This document shows, piece after piece, positions 25,011 to 34,600 of a DNA stretch of 64,000 nucleotides; within the stretch, counting starts at the first letter, position 1, and every line of letters begins with the position of its first letter. Source of the stretch: Lachnospiraceae bacterium UBA938 (GTDB taxonomy: Bacteria > Bacillota > Clostridia > Lachnospirales > Lachnospiraceae); NCBI GenBank assembly GCA_002293475.1, contig DBDG01000017.1, forward strand, positions 1 through 64,000, read 5' to 3'. The position numbers and the translations under genes are program-made. The notes beneath the pieces are model-generated. The model saw only the letters and a program-made list of their open reading frames with translations. It did not search any database and was not told the origin of the DNA.

Positions 25011-25691
25011 CTACCGGCAAACACAAAGCCTATACCAAGTTCCAATCGAGATTTCCTTTATCTCCTTTTCATTGATTCCCTCTCTCATGAACAAAAAATC
25101 AAAATTATATGGATCTTTAGTGATTTCCATAGCTAAATCGCCTTGCGGTTCTGGAAGTATGCTACCTGAATTTGTAGCTGTCTTTCCTTGTTCTTTATAC
25201 AAATCGTTGACAAGCCCATTAAGTAACGCCGCTCTTGACCAATTGTTCTCAAGGGTCTTATCTACATAAAACAACGCTTTCTCTCCGTCATTATCGCATT
25301 TATCCATAATGTATTGATGATGCCCCCACGGAACCGCGCTTAATTTCCCCACCAGCTGGGGGGGGATTTCATCGGGATTATTTGCCACAGCCAGCGGGGT
25401 ATTTGAATAAAGCCAAAAAAATCTTTTCATGTAATCCAGATTTGTCTCTGAAAAAGCTTTTGATCCTAGTAAGCGTTCTGTTAAATCCAGACTCAAATTG
25501 TTAAGTATGCCGGTTCCCCATGCTTCTTCTACATTCATTGCAACTATATCTTTCCCCATAGACCAATAAAACATCAGCATGTCCTGATTTACCTGTATAG
25601 CTGCTTTAATCTGTAAGGTTCGGAAGCGAGTGCTTAATCCTTCAATCCATGATGTATATTCTTTGTCTATTTTTATTAATTGACTCAACAA
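25011..25691 (-). pseudogene. Truncated YhcG/DUF1016-family nuclease gene
   Basis: The 226-residue frame starts at a TTG (AAGGAGG 8 bases upstream). It carries the DUF1016 N-terminal domain (ALNGLVNDLY-like AALLNGLVNDLYKEQG, GKLSAVPWGHH) and the beginning of the PD-(D/E)xK part (YNFDFLFMREG). After KEIKEIS the frame goes wrong. Another frame of the same bases reads LELGIGFVFAGR, the expected next motif (LELGxGFAFVGRQ), and then stops. A short deletion with a frameshift near base 25050 plus loss of the 3' end explains this. Intact homologues have about 330-380 residues, so the nuclease core is lost. Confidence 0.8.
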
Positions 25692-25749
25692 TCATTCCTC
25701 CTTCTATAGGTGTGTTCTGCCATAAGTTGCCTTTAAAAAAGTAAACATT

Positions 25750-25776
25750 AAAAAAAGTACGCTGGCGTACTTTTTA
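25750..25776 (-). terminator. Rho-independent terminator
   Basis: AAAAAGTACGC and GCGTACTTTTT form an 11-pair stem around TG, followed by a T-run on the minus strand. It lies about 30 bases after the stop of the gene at 25806. It would end transcription of that gene and possibly of the whole large operon. Its stem core is identical to that of the terminator at 936-961. Confidence 0.85.
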
Positions 25777-25805
25777 AGCATATCGACGGCTAAAAGAGGG
25801 TGAAA

Positions 25806-26453
25806 TTAACGGTCTAATTTATTCATAATTCTGATACAGCCTCGTAAATGCGTAAACGGATGTCTTGAAAACGGCATCAGAAACAACCCGCGGTAATCTT
25901 TTTTGCACCAATAATCCACCAGCCAGAAGGCACTTTCATCTGTGGACACGGAATTTAACCCGATAAGCTTTTCTCTGGCCGTAGGGCTTATCCTCTTCTT
26001 GCTTTCAGCAAACGTTATCTTATCAATTAACTCATTGGTGTTAGTAAATACTTCTTCTATGTACTTTTTTAACTCCTCAATATTCAAGGCTTTGGAAAAA
26101 TCAACCAGTTGCTCCCGGCTAAGCTCGTTGCCGGTAGTAGAAACCAGCGCTCCGGTTCTTGCCTGATAGTCTCTTTCGTAAAATATCTGATTTTTATCTG
26201 CAATAAGGGTGTTTGAGGTGATGTCCTCGATTCTGTTTGTGTGAAAAAGATAATAAGCAATGGTTTTATCATTGCCAAGAGGCATGGCTGAATATCCGTC
26301 AGCTGCAACGCTGTCAAAGATATGACAGTATATTTCCCAGAGATAACTTCTGAATTCGAGGAGATATTGTTTCCCCTCTTCATACTCTTCTTTTTTCTTG
26401 ATGCTGGCTTGCGCTTGTTTAAAAAGCTCTGATAGCTCTGCTTGACTTTTCAT
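25806..26453 (-). CDS. DinB-like protein (family often labelled phage head-tail adapter)
   Basis: A 215-residue soluble protein, largely helical. Motifs KTIAYYLFHTNRIEDITSN and LVDYWCKKDYRGLFLMPFSR, with several His residues, match a Clostridia protein family that is frequently annotated as phage head-tail adapter but looks like a DinB-type four-helix metal protein. No phage genes surround it, so the phage label is not supported. It lies 60 bases after the alcohol dehydrogenase gene. Confidence 0.6.
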   Translation of the reverse strand: MKSQAELSELFKQAQASIKKKEEYEEGKQYLLEFRSYLWEIYCHIFDSVAADGYSAMPLGNDKTIAYYLFHTNRIEDITSNTLIADKNQIFYERDYQARTGALVSTTGNELSREQLVDFSKALNIEELKKYIEEVFTNTNELIDKITFAESKKRISPTAREKLIGLNSVSTDESAFWLVDYWCKKDYRGLFLMPFSRHPFTHLRGCIRIMNKLDR

Positions 26454-26513
26454 CTTTTATGCCTTCCGGTTGCCACGTTATAATTTGATCATTATAACAT
26501 GTTTCGTGGCAAT

Positions 26514-27671
26514 CTACAAGCACATTTTTAAGATTTCTATTACATCCTGCTTGTTTAATGGCACGTAGGCAAAGGCTAGAAACCCGTTTTTCACCGCTTC
26601 TTCCGCCATTTCTTCAATATGCTCCGCTCCGATTCCGACATCCTTTAGCCGCTTTGGCAGCTTGCCGGCTTCAAAGAACTTTTCCATCTTTTCAACTGCC
26701 AAATTCGCCATTTTATTACGATTCTCGTCATAAGGAACATGCCATACATTACCGGCGTATTCGGCAAACTTATTACCGGTGGCATCATTTATAATATAAC
26801 GTAGCCATTGGGGAAGCAGAATAGCCATACCTTCTCCATGTGCCAGGGGATAGCGGGCGCTAATCTCATGTTCGATCGGATGACATGACCACGCCGAGGT
26901 TCTACCTAAGGTTGTAAGTCCGCTCAGGCCAATGGCTCCGGCCCACATAAGATTTGCCCTCGCCGCATAATTATCCGGCTCCCTTAAAGCGGAAATCCCG
27001 TATTGGATATAGGTTTTTATTACGCCTTCCGCAATCCGGTCCTGGACAAAAGCATCCTCGTCCTTGGCAAAATAACTCTCTACCCCATGAGATAGTCCGT
27101 CAGCAATGCCCGCCGCTGTCACTTTCGCCGGCAACGAACAGGTATAGGCCGGATCCATGACTGCCACATGGGGAACTAAGTAAGCGGAATACATGCCGAT
27201 TTTCTTCATTTCAGCGGCATTGCTGATTACTGCATTCCCGTTTACCTCGCTTCCTGTCCCAAATGTAGTCAGAACCACCGCCACCGGAAGGGCTCTGGCT
27301 ATTTCTCCGGGGGACAGGACTAAGTCCCAAGGGTCGTCATCATAATAATAGCCTGCCGCCACCGCTTTGGCACAGTCAATCACGCTCCCGCCGCCAACTG
27401 CCAGAATCATGTCAACAGCACTGCTTCTGGCTATCTTAAGCGCCTTGCGTACGGTTTCTATTTCGGGGTTGGGACAAACCCCGCTATATTCTGTTATGCT
27501 GAAACCTTCTAATGAGTTGATCACCTCAAGGTAAACACCGTTCTTTTTAATGCTTTGTCCATATATCAGCATCACTTTTGACCCATGCTTGCCAAGTTCT
27601 TGCGAAAGCTTTTTTATGCTATTCTTGCCGAAATGAACCTTAGTCCTGATATTGAAAACAAAATTCCTCAT
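26514..27671 (-). CDS. Iron-containing alcohol dehydrogenase
   Basis: A 385-residue group III alcohol dehydrogenase of the butanol dehydrogenase/YqhD type. The nucleotide motif is ILAVGGGSVIDCAKAVA (about residues 92-108). Metal ligands are expected in GIADGLSHGVESYF and HPIEHEISARYPLAHGEGMA. It reduces aldehydes to alcohols or the reverse with NAD(P)H. It follows the 377-residue protein by 36 bases, so it may belong to the large biosynthetic transcript, or it may be an ordinary fermentation enzyme. Confidence 0.9.
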   Translation of the reverse strand: MRNFVFNIRTKVHFGKNSIKKLSQELGKHGSKVMLIYGQSIKKNGVYLEVINSLEGFSITEYSGVCPNPEIETVRKALKIARSSAVDMILAVGGGSVIDCAKAVAAGYYYDDDPWDLVLSPGEIARALPVAVVLTTFGTGSEVNGNAVISNAAEMKKIGMYSAYLVPHVAVMDPAYTCSLPAKVTAAGIADGLSHGVESYFAKDEDAFVQDRIAEGVIKTYIQYGISALREPDNYAARANLMWAGAIGLSGLTTLGRTSAWSCHPIEHEISARYPLAHGEGMAILLPQWLRYIINDATGNKFAEYAGNVWHVPYDENRNKMANLAVEKMEKFFEAGKLPKRLKDVGIGAEHIEEMAEEAVKNGFLAFAYVPLNKQDVIEILKMCL

Positions 27672-27707
27672 TTCGCTGCCCTCCTGTTACTTCACCATCC
27701 CGCCGGC

Positions 27708-28841
27708 TCATATCCCGCGAAACATCTTTATGATCTTCACACATCGTTCCATGTCACTGTCGAGCGGATTGGCCACATCCATCCGATTTGACATGCCACA
27801 GATCCGGCGCCGTTGTTCTCCTAGCGTTACCCACCTGTTATTGGGGCATTTGCACAGTCTTTCCGGTATATGGGCACAAAACCATTCAAAGAGTTCCGGA
27901 TCCTCGGCAAGGAGTCGGCCGGCCATGTCGGTTATATTGGCGGCATTATTAAAATACACACAGATTAACAAGGAATCGCAGTCTACATAGAAACCGATGC
28001 AGCTTTTCCCCTTATAGGTAAATTCTGCCTTCCATTTGAAATCAGAATTAATATTGCGCAGAGGTTTCACGCGTATTTTCAACGGCATAGCCTTTAGGGT
28101 CTCGGTAAGCATAGCAATATTCTGGGCGGCTTGCCCAGGCACCGTTTCTATTATGTCCGGCATATCCGGCATCGGGCTGTGGAACCGCTTATAATCTAGC
28201 CGCAGATAATTCATCCATTTGTACTTACTGTCGGGAGCCCGGCACAATACGGCAAGACCCAAGAACATTTTCGGATACTTTTCATGGATGAACACCAATT
28301 GGCTTCCTTGTTCGCTTTGATTAATCCCGTTATCCAGAAGAATCCTGACCCGCTGATGTTCTTTGCCAGCTATTTTGGCAGTGCCGGCATTTTTAACTAC
28401 CTTTTCAAAGCTATCTGCTGACAGTTTGAGGGCATAGGTCTCTTGACATAGCTGGGCACATTGACCCAGTTCATACAGGAATCTAAAATAAAAAGTGATC
28501 GACTGCTGAAATACATTTCTTAATGAGGATTCCTTAGCATCCTGATAATGCTGTTTTTCAATCAGTAGTTTCCCTTTATTCAGCCGGTGCCGGTTCCTCA
28601 TATATTCGTCGTACCGGGATGAATCTATCGCGAATGTTAACGGATCGGCATACATATCAAAATACAGGCTCATTACATACTGGTAGAACTGCCTCTCTCC
28701 CTCAATATAATCCTCTACGGTTATCCCATCGTGAAAAGTGACGGTTGTTTCCCGAAAAGAAGCCAGCATACATAGACAGTGATAGATACTTTTCTGTGCT
28801 GAGCTTTCCCGTTCATTTCTGACGAAGTCTTGTAATAACAC
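27708..28841 (-). CDS. Unrecognised 377-residue protein
   Basis: A soluble protein without signal peptide or membrane span, starting at a GTG at 28841 with GAGG upstream. I recognise no domain. Visible features are a helical N-terminal half and a C-terminal half with KGKSCIGFYVDCDSLLICVY and a Cys/Asn-rich segment ending ERLCKCPNNRWVTLGEQ. It sits 23 bases after the racemase gene and 36 before the alcohol dehydrogenase gene on the same strand, so co-transcription with the biosynthetic operon is likely. Its role is unknown. Confidence 0.7.
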   Translation of the reverse strand: MLLQDFVRNERESSAQKSIYHCLCMLASFRETTVTFHDGITVEDYIEGERQFYQYVMSLYFDMYADPLTFAIDSSRYDEYMRNRHRLNKGKLLIEKQHYQDAKESSLRNVFQQSITFYFRFLYELGQCAQLCQETYALKLSADSFEKVVKNAGTAKIAGKEHQRVRILLDNGINQSEQGSQLVFIHEKYPKMFLGLAVLCRAPDSKYKWMNYLRLDYKRFHSPMPDMPDIIETVPGQAAQNIAMLTETLKAMPLKIRVKPLRNINSDFKWKAEFTYKGKSCIGFYVDCDSLLICVYFNNAANITDMAGRLLAEDPELFEWFCAHIPERLCKCPNNRWVTLGEQRRRICGMSNRMDVANPLDSDMERCVKIIKMFRGI

Positions 28842-28864
28842 TTATCATCCCTCCTGCTGTATGT

Positions 28865-29593
28865 TTAAAACAAGTTTTCATATTCTCTTCTTACTGTAAG
28901 TCCATTCATTTCTATACTTCGCTTTGACAACAATTCCAGTATATCAAATACCCTATGATTTGTCTTGTGTTTTTTGTTAATCACCGACAGCTCCGTACAG
29001 CCAAGCAAGATAATATCCGCGTCCTGCTTTAATAAATTCCTCATCACATAGCCGTATTTACTTGTGTCCGCTGATATTCCTGCCTTTACATTTTTATAGA
29101 TTAACTCACTGATATATCTTTGCATATTCTCTGGCGGTACCTTGACACAGATTCCGGCCTCATTGAGTTCTTTTTGAAACAGGCCCGAACGAACGGTTCC
29201 CTCTGTCGCCATCAAGCCGACTTTACGGATTCCTTGCAATGTCAACAGCTTTCTTGTCTCTTTTATGGCATGGATGAAAGGAATGTTTATTTCTTTCACA
29301 ATAGCGTCATAAAAATAATGCCCTGTAATACAGGGCATTACCAGACTGTTTACTTTTAGCTGCTCCAGCTTCTTAGCTATCTCTGTCAATATCCCCGTCG
29401 GGTTTTGCCGGGAATGATCCAGAATGTATTGCGTTCTATCAGGAATACTCGTAATATTAAAGATAATCATATTCAGATGTTCCTGATCGGATCCCGCATC
29501 TGTCATTTTTATGATCAGCTCTTGAAAATAAGCCGTCGCCAATGGTCCGTTTCCGCCGATTACCCCTAAGACACTCATGATATTGATACCCAT
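28865..29593 (-). CDS. Aspartate/glutamate racemase-family protein
   Basis: A 242-residue protein. LGVIGGNGPLATAYF near the N terminus, VMPCITGHYFYD with the first catalytic Cys and LLGCTELSVI with the second are the two-Cys signature of Asp/Glu racemases. The ATG could be 29593 or 29578; neither has a strong site, and a hairpin lies directly upstream. In this operon it could provide a D-acidic amino acid. NRPS epimerase domains are also present, so its contribution to the product is uncertain. Confidence 0.8.
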   Translation of the reverse strand: MGINIMSVLGVIGGNGPLATAYFQELIIKMTDAGSDQEHLNMIIFNITSIPDRTQYILDHSRQNPTGILTEIAKKLEQLKVNSLVMPCITGHYFYDAIVKEINIPFIHAIKETRKLLTLQGIRKVGLMATEGTVRSGLFQKELNEAGICVKVPPENMQRYISELIYKNVKAGISADTSKYGYVMRNLLKQDADIILLGCTELSVINKKHKTNHRVFDILELLSKRSIEMNGLTVRREYENLF

Positions 29594-29596
29594 GCA

Positions 29597-29617
29597 TTCC
29601 GCAGGTTTCCTGCGGAA
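29597..29617 (-). promoter_or_regulatory. Perfect 9-pair hairpin at the racemase translation start
   Basis: TTCCGCAGG-TTT-CCTGCGGAA is a perfect stem with a three-base loop, 4 bases before the ATG at 29593. No T-run follows on the minus strand, so it is not a normal terminator. It lies in the only long gap (105 bases) of the operon. Just upstream a strong AAGGAAAGGAG site opens short frames near 29640-29654, one of which ends at a TGA overlapping the ATG at 29578. A leader or coupling role is possible. Confidence 0.5.
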
Positions 29618-29698
29618 CCGCTAAAATAAGTATGGTTGAAAGAATCATTAGCATGCATGGCTCCTTTCCTTATATTTTCTTTCAACTTTCTCCTCCCC

Positions 29699-29944
29699 TT
29701 AGCCCACCGCCTGTTCAATATATGACACAACATCAGTAAGCGTAATCATTTTCTGAATATCGTCATCTTCAATAATGATCCCAAATTCTTTTTCAAACTG
29801 AAACATAGCACTGATCAGTGTCATGGAATTCATTCCGGTTCCGCCTCTTAAATTATAATCCATGTCCACTTCCATATCTTTTTCCTGTAACATCTCTTTG
29901 ATAATATCAATCACTTTTTTCTCAATTTCACTTCTTAATATCAT
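29699..29944 (-). CDS. Acyl carrier protein
   Basis: An 81-residue acidic four-helix carrier protein. The phosphopantetheine attachment Ser is Ser40 in GMNSMTL, with Asn in place of the usual Asp before Ser. It overlaps the acyl ligase gene upstream by 4 bases, so the pair is coupled: the ligase would load a fatty acid onto this carrier. It is best read as the lipid-donor carrier for the starter condensation domain encoded further upstream. Confidence 0.88.
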   Translation of the reverse strand: MILRSEIEKKVIDIIKEMLQEKDMEVDMDYNLRGGTGMNSMTLISAMFQFEKEFGIIIEDDDIQKMITLTDVVSYIEQAVG

Positions 29945-31617
29945 TGCGCTTCCTCCGTTGTATACATTCTCTTGATCTTTCTTGTCGAAGTCTTGGGAAA
30001 TTCACTGTCACGTAGAACTACCTTAGTCACCTGCATATAGGCCGGCAGCTCTTTATTGACGTTGTTTACTTCGTGTTCAGCATATTTCTTCACATCTGTA
30101 ATGGCGTTTTCTTCTATGTAGGTTTCATCCGGAAAAATGACAGCCATAATTTCTTCCCGGTATCCTTCTTTGGTACTGACTACCTGCACTTCCTTAACCA
30201 CCGGCAGCCGGAAAAGTTTCTGTTCGATTTCCTCCGGAGAAACGTTTTTTCCGTTGGAAAGCACCATGAGATTCTTAATCCGTCCGGTAATATAAAGATA
30301 GTTGTCTTGATCTATCCAACCGATATCGCCGGTCTTGAACCATCCCTCCCGCATAGCTGCGCTGGTGCTTTTTTCATCCTTATAATAGCCAAGCATAACA
30401 TTGGCGCCCCTAGCCATTATCTCTCCCACTGCGTGGCCGTCTGCTTTTTCATATGTGTCGTTTTTATCTATCGCGACTTCGCAACAAGTAACAATGCGTC
30501 CAATGGAATAACGCTTTTTAAATCTATCCGGATTAGCCGACAGCAGGGGGGCACATTCGGTTATTCCGTACCCCTGCACCAAGTTAATTCCGATATTATC
30601 AAAAAAGTCGATATAAATCTGATCTAAATATGCACCGCCGCTAATCATTAGCCGTAGCTCTCCGCCCAGTTCCTTCCGCACGTTCTTGAATAAACTCCGG
30701 GAACAGTGAATACCTGCTTTATTCAATATAGCCGATAACCTAAGCAGCAAATAAAACAGTTTTTCTTTTTTGCTTTTCCGGACAGCTTCCATAATTGACC
30801 TATGGATGCTTTCCACCACCATAGGCACGGCAAACAGGACGGAAGGCCGGAAAATCTTCAGGTTCCGGCTCATGTATTTTAAGCTGTCATTCAAAGACAC
30901 GGAAGCACCAAAATACATCAACAGCAATATGTCACACGTCATTTCATAGGAATGATAAAGCGGTAATATGGATAAAGAAGAATCCTGTTCACTCAGCCCG
31001 AGAATCTGACTGGCGCTTTGCACGTCTACCATTATGTTTTTTTGGCTTAACATGACACCCTTGCTTTCGCCGGTTGTTCCCGATGTAAATACAATAACTG
31101 CCAAAGCATTGACATCTATCTGATCGGAAATTTCGTCGGAAAGCAGCTCCCGCGCTGCATCTGCATTGGTTTTTTCCTCATCCATGCATAGAATAGAAGG
31201 TGATCCTGTAAGCTGCAAATCATCTATAGAAGATTTGAGCTTCTTTTCACAGACGACACAATCCACATCTGCCCGCTTAAGTAATTTGCCATATTCCTGC
31301 GGGAGCAATTGCGTATCAATCGGAACCGCTACCATACCGGAATACATAATTGATAAGTATGTGACAATCCACTCATAAGAAGTCTTCCCGATAATGGCAA
31401 TATGTTTCCGCGGCAGATTCAAGGATTTAAACAGCCCTGACTGTAGCTTCACATCGCGGTATAGCTCAGCATAAGTCCTGATTATTATCTGATCTTCCTT
31501 TTTGTAGCGAAACGCTGCCTTGGTGCCGTATTGACCGGCAGCAAACACTATCAGTTCTTTAATAGACGCCAGCTGTACCCCTGGTGCATAAAGCGGATTC
31601 TTAAATGAATTTCTCAT
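29941..31617 (-). CDS. AMP-binding long-chain acyl ligase (acyl-ACP loading)
   Basis: A 558-residue adenylate-forming enzyme of the long-chain fatty acid ligase type. The P-loop is VIVFTSGTTGESKGVML (about residue 172), followed by LPLYHSYE, the aromatic motif QGYGITECAPLL, GWFKTGDIGW and the hinge ITGRIKNLMVLSNGKNVSPEEIE. Next to a discrete ACP and a starter-type condensation domain it most likely activates a fatty acid for lipo-initiation. Whether CoA or ACP is the acceptor cannot be told from sequence. Confidence 0.85.
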   Translation of the reverse strand: MRNSFKNPLYAPGVQLASIKELIVFAAGQYGTKAAFRYKKEDQIIIRTYAELYRDVKLQSGLFKSLNLPRKHIAIIGKTSYEWIVTYLSIMYSGMVAVPIDTQLLPQEYGKLLKRADVDCVVCEKKLKSSIDDLQLTGSPSILCMDEEKTNADAARELLSDEISDQIDVNALAVIVFTSGTTGESKGVMLSQKNIMVDVQSASQILGLSEQDSSLSILPLYHSYEMTCDILLLMYFGASVSLNDSLKYMSRNLKIFRPSVLFAVPMVVESIHRSIMEAVRKSKKEKLFYLLLRLSAILNKAGIHCSRSLFKNVRKELGGELRLMISGGAYLDQIYIDFFDNIGINLVQGYGITECAPLLSANPDRFKKRYSIGRIVTCCEVAIDKNDTYEKADGHAVGEIMARGANVMLGYYKDEKSTSAAMREGWFKTGDIGWIDQDNYLYITGRIKNLMVLSNGKNVSPEEIEQKLFRLPVVKEVQVVSTKEGYREEIMAVIFPDETYIEENAITDVKKYAEHEVNNVNKELPAYMQVTKVVLRDSEFPKTSTRKIKRMYTTEEAQ

Positions 31618-31662
31618 CCCGTATTCTCCTGTTTTTTAATATTTTATAGTAGTGACAGCCTT

Positions 31663-34600
31663 TTAGGAAAAAATGATCTTCATATCTTCTTCCGACAAGT
31701 CCACGGTATCAAAATGTCCCGCCAGAATACCGGTGTCATCGGATTCCTCGCTCATCCGGATCAGCTCTTCCAAAAATCGCGGCAGGTCATTGCCTATCTG
31801 CTCTGTCATGGCATCGTCAAAGACTTCCCGGTCGGCCAATAAGCTTATCCTTAATACCGAATCAATGATGACCGCATTGACTTCCAAGGCATTCATCATG
31901 TAGTTATCAGGGCTTATATCTTCCCCGGCAGGAAAGTCGGCATATTGGAACAGCTCTCGGTTTAACATGGCAGTGTAATTCCCCAAGTAGTTTAATTTCA
32001 TTATAGCCTCTTGGCCGGCGCGGCGATCGGCGTACCACGTCACAAAGGAACATTCATCGCTGGCTTGCCGGGACTTATTTATTGCCCTTTCAACTGCCTT
32101 GACGATGCTTGTTGCCCCGTTCTCATGCTCTTCAATCACAGCCGGTGTTATAATGGTAAACCAGCCGATTGTCCTTGAAAGATCCCGTTCTCCCGCTGCC
32201 GCGTTCCGGCCGTGCCACTCGAGGTCAATGATCCGGCATAAATCTTTATCTATCCTGTAAAGGGCCATTACCGCTGCCGCTACGAGTGCTCCCAGTTCAC
32301 TCGTCCCGATATTCCTGCCGGCCATGCCAAATAAACGAGCCGTCAGTTCGGCCGAAACCAAAACCTGCTTTTTTATACTGTTCCTATAAGTGGCATAGTG
32401 CGGCGTCCGTATAAAGCCGGAGCGGGCCATATTCACTTTTTCCAGATATTCTGCTTTGAACCTGGAATCGCCGGCACTGTTTTCCAGCCAGTACTTGCTG
32501 AAGCTTTGATAACTGGCTGATTTACCGGACAAATCCATAGCTTGACTGGTCAGGGAAAGCTTTAACAGCTTTTCCAGATCGTCGAGTAATATCCCCCATG
32601 AAATACCGTCTATGATGATATGGTGCGCCGTTATCAGGAGTATCTGTTCGGTTGCTGAAAGCTTAAACAAGCATGTCCGGATTAATAGATCCTTTTCAAT
32701 ATCAAACCCGGCTTTTATTTTTTCACTGATGTTTATAGCCGCTTCCTCTATTAATTTTTCATCTACTTGCGAAAGGTCAACATAAGCCGATTGAAACCCT
32801 GACTTCCGATATTTTTCTTCATAGAATAATTTATGCTTTTCCTTCTTGTAATTCATGCGCAGGGAATCATGAAATCTGACAAGGCAAGTAAATGCTTCGT
32901 CAATCTGCCCCTTATTAATCCGGCAGTCCAGCCGGACGGCCAGGCTCTGGTTATAATAATGGGGATTCCGGTGATTCATCCTGAAAAACCGGGAAATAAC
33001 CGGCGTAAGCTCTGCTTCACCATCTGCTTCGATGTTGTCCTGACGATATGCCCGCTCCATCTGCTTAACCATGTCATAAAGCTTGGGATGTTCCAGGATA
33101 TCAACAGCTCTGATCCGAAAGCCGGCCTCCGATAATCGGGAAGCAATTCTTATGGCATGGATGGAATCTCCGCCCAGTTCATAAAAATTATCCGCGAGGG
33201 AAAGATTTTCTGTCTTTAAAACCTCCTTGATTCCTGTTAGCAAAGCCTTGTCTGCCGCGTCATAGTTTTCTGATCCCGGTTTTGTTTTTCCTTGCCCAAT
33301 TTTTATGCTCAGAAGCGCATCTTTGTCGGTTTTCCCGTTGGCTGTCAAAGGAACCGCCGGAATCTCGACAAACCAAGCCGGTATCATATACTGCGGCAGC
33401 TTAACGGCAGCTTCTTTCTGCAGCTTAGCAGGCGTGACGGAACCATCTTTCACATAATAACAGCACAGCCCCGTGAACCCATCCTTACCGTCTTTATACA
33501 GAATGACCGCATCTTTTATAGTCGGGATGCCTTTTATCACATGTTCAATCTCCTCTAGTTCGATGCGCCGGCCGTTTATTTTGATCTGCTGATCTTTTCT
33601 TCCTATGTATTCAATGCAGACATCGCTGATAAATCTGGCCAGATCGCCGGTCGCATACATTTTTTGTCCTTCCTCAAAAGGGTTTTCCATAAAACGCTCG
33701 TCGGTAAGTTCTTTTTGATTTAAATATCCGGCGGCCAATCCTTTTCCGGATATAAATATCTCGCCGGTTTCCTTTATAGGAACCGGACTCCTGTCCGCCC
33801 CTAAAACATATATTTTGGTATTTGCTGCCGGTTTCCCTATGGGCACGGCGAAACCCTTGTCCCTTTCCTGGCTGTATTGATAAATCATGCACCCCACCGT
33901 AGCTTCGCTTGGTCCATATTCGTTAAATATCTCCATATTCCCGCCGAAATTTGCCGTTATTTTCTCTGCTAGGGCGCAGGTAAGCTGCTCGCCTCCCACT
34001 ATTAGCCTTTTAACCGAAGATTCTCGATAGGCCTGATCTGTCAGCAAAGACATATGGGAAGGGGTCAGCTTGACGGCCTGTACCTTGTTATCTTTTATGA
34101 TACGGTACAGTACATATTCCTCTTTGTCATCTCGATAAATGACGATCTTATTCCCGCTGATCAGCGGCGTAAAAACCGCGGTAACGGTTAAATCAAAGGA
34201 CAGCGAGGTAAATAGCGGGAAGGCTACATCCTCACCATGGATATACATCTCATCAGCCCATATGACATAATTGGCCAGACTCATATGTGTCACGATGATT
34301 CCTTTGGGCTTCCCGGTCGTCCCGGATGTATATAAAATATATGCCGGACTCTCCGGATCTGTTTCACAGGTTATTGTCTCATGGTCTATGCCCGGGGATA
34401 GCTTCTCGTGCTCCAGACAAACTACTTCCCTGCCGTTTACCTCGTCCTTGCCATAAGCGGAATTAGTCAGGATCAGTTCTACTGCCGCATCCTCGATGAT
34501 ATAATCGATCCTGGCCTTTGGGTATTGGTCATCTATGGGAATATAAACACCGCCCAGTTTCAATATTCCCAGCATAGCGATTATTGTCTCAAAGGAGTGC

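Noticed and set aside
25806..26453. Phage head-tail adapter and therefore a prophage remnant
   Set aside because: No other phage gene is nearby and the sequence pattern is that of a DinB-like helical protein; the phage label is probably a propagated misannotation.
29457..29654. Small 65-codon frame with a strong ribosome binding site before the racemase gene
   Set aside because: More than half of it lies inside the racemase gene in another frame and it has no recognisable domain. I report only a possible leader role with the hairpin.
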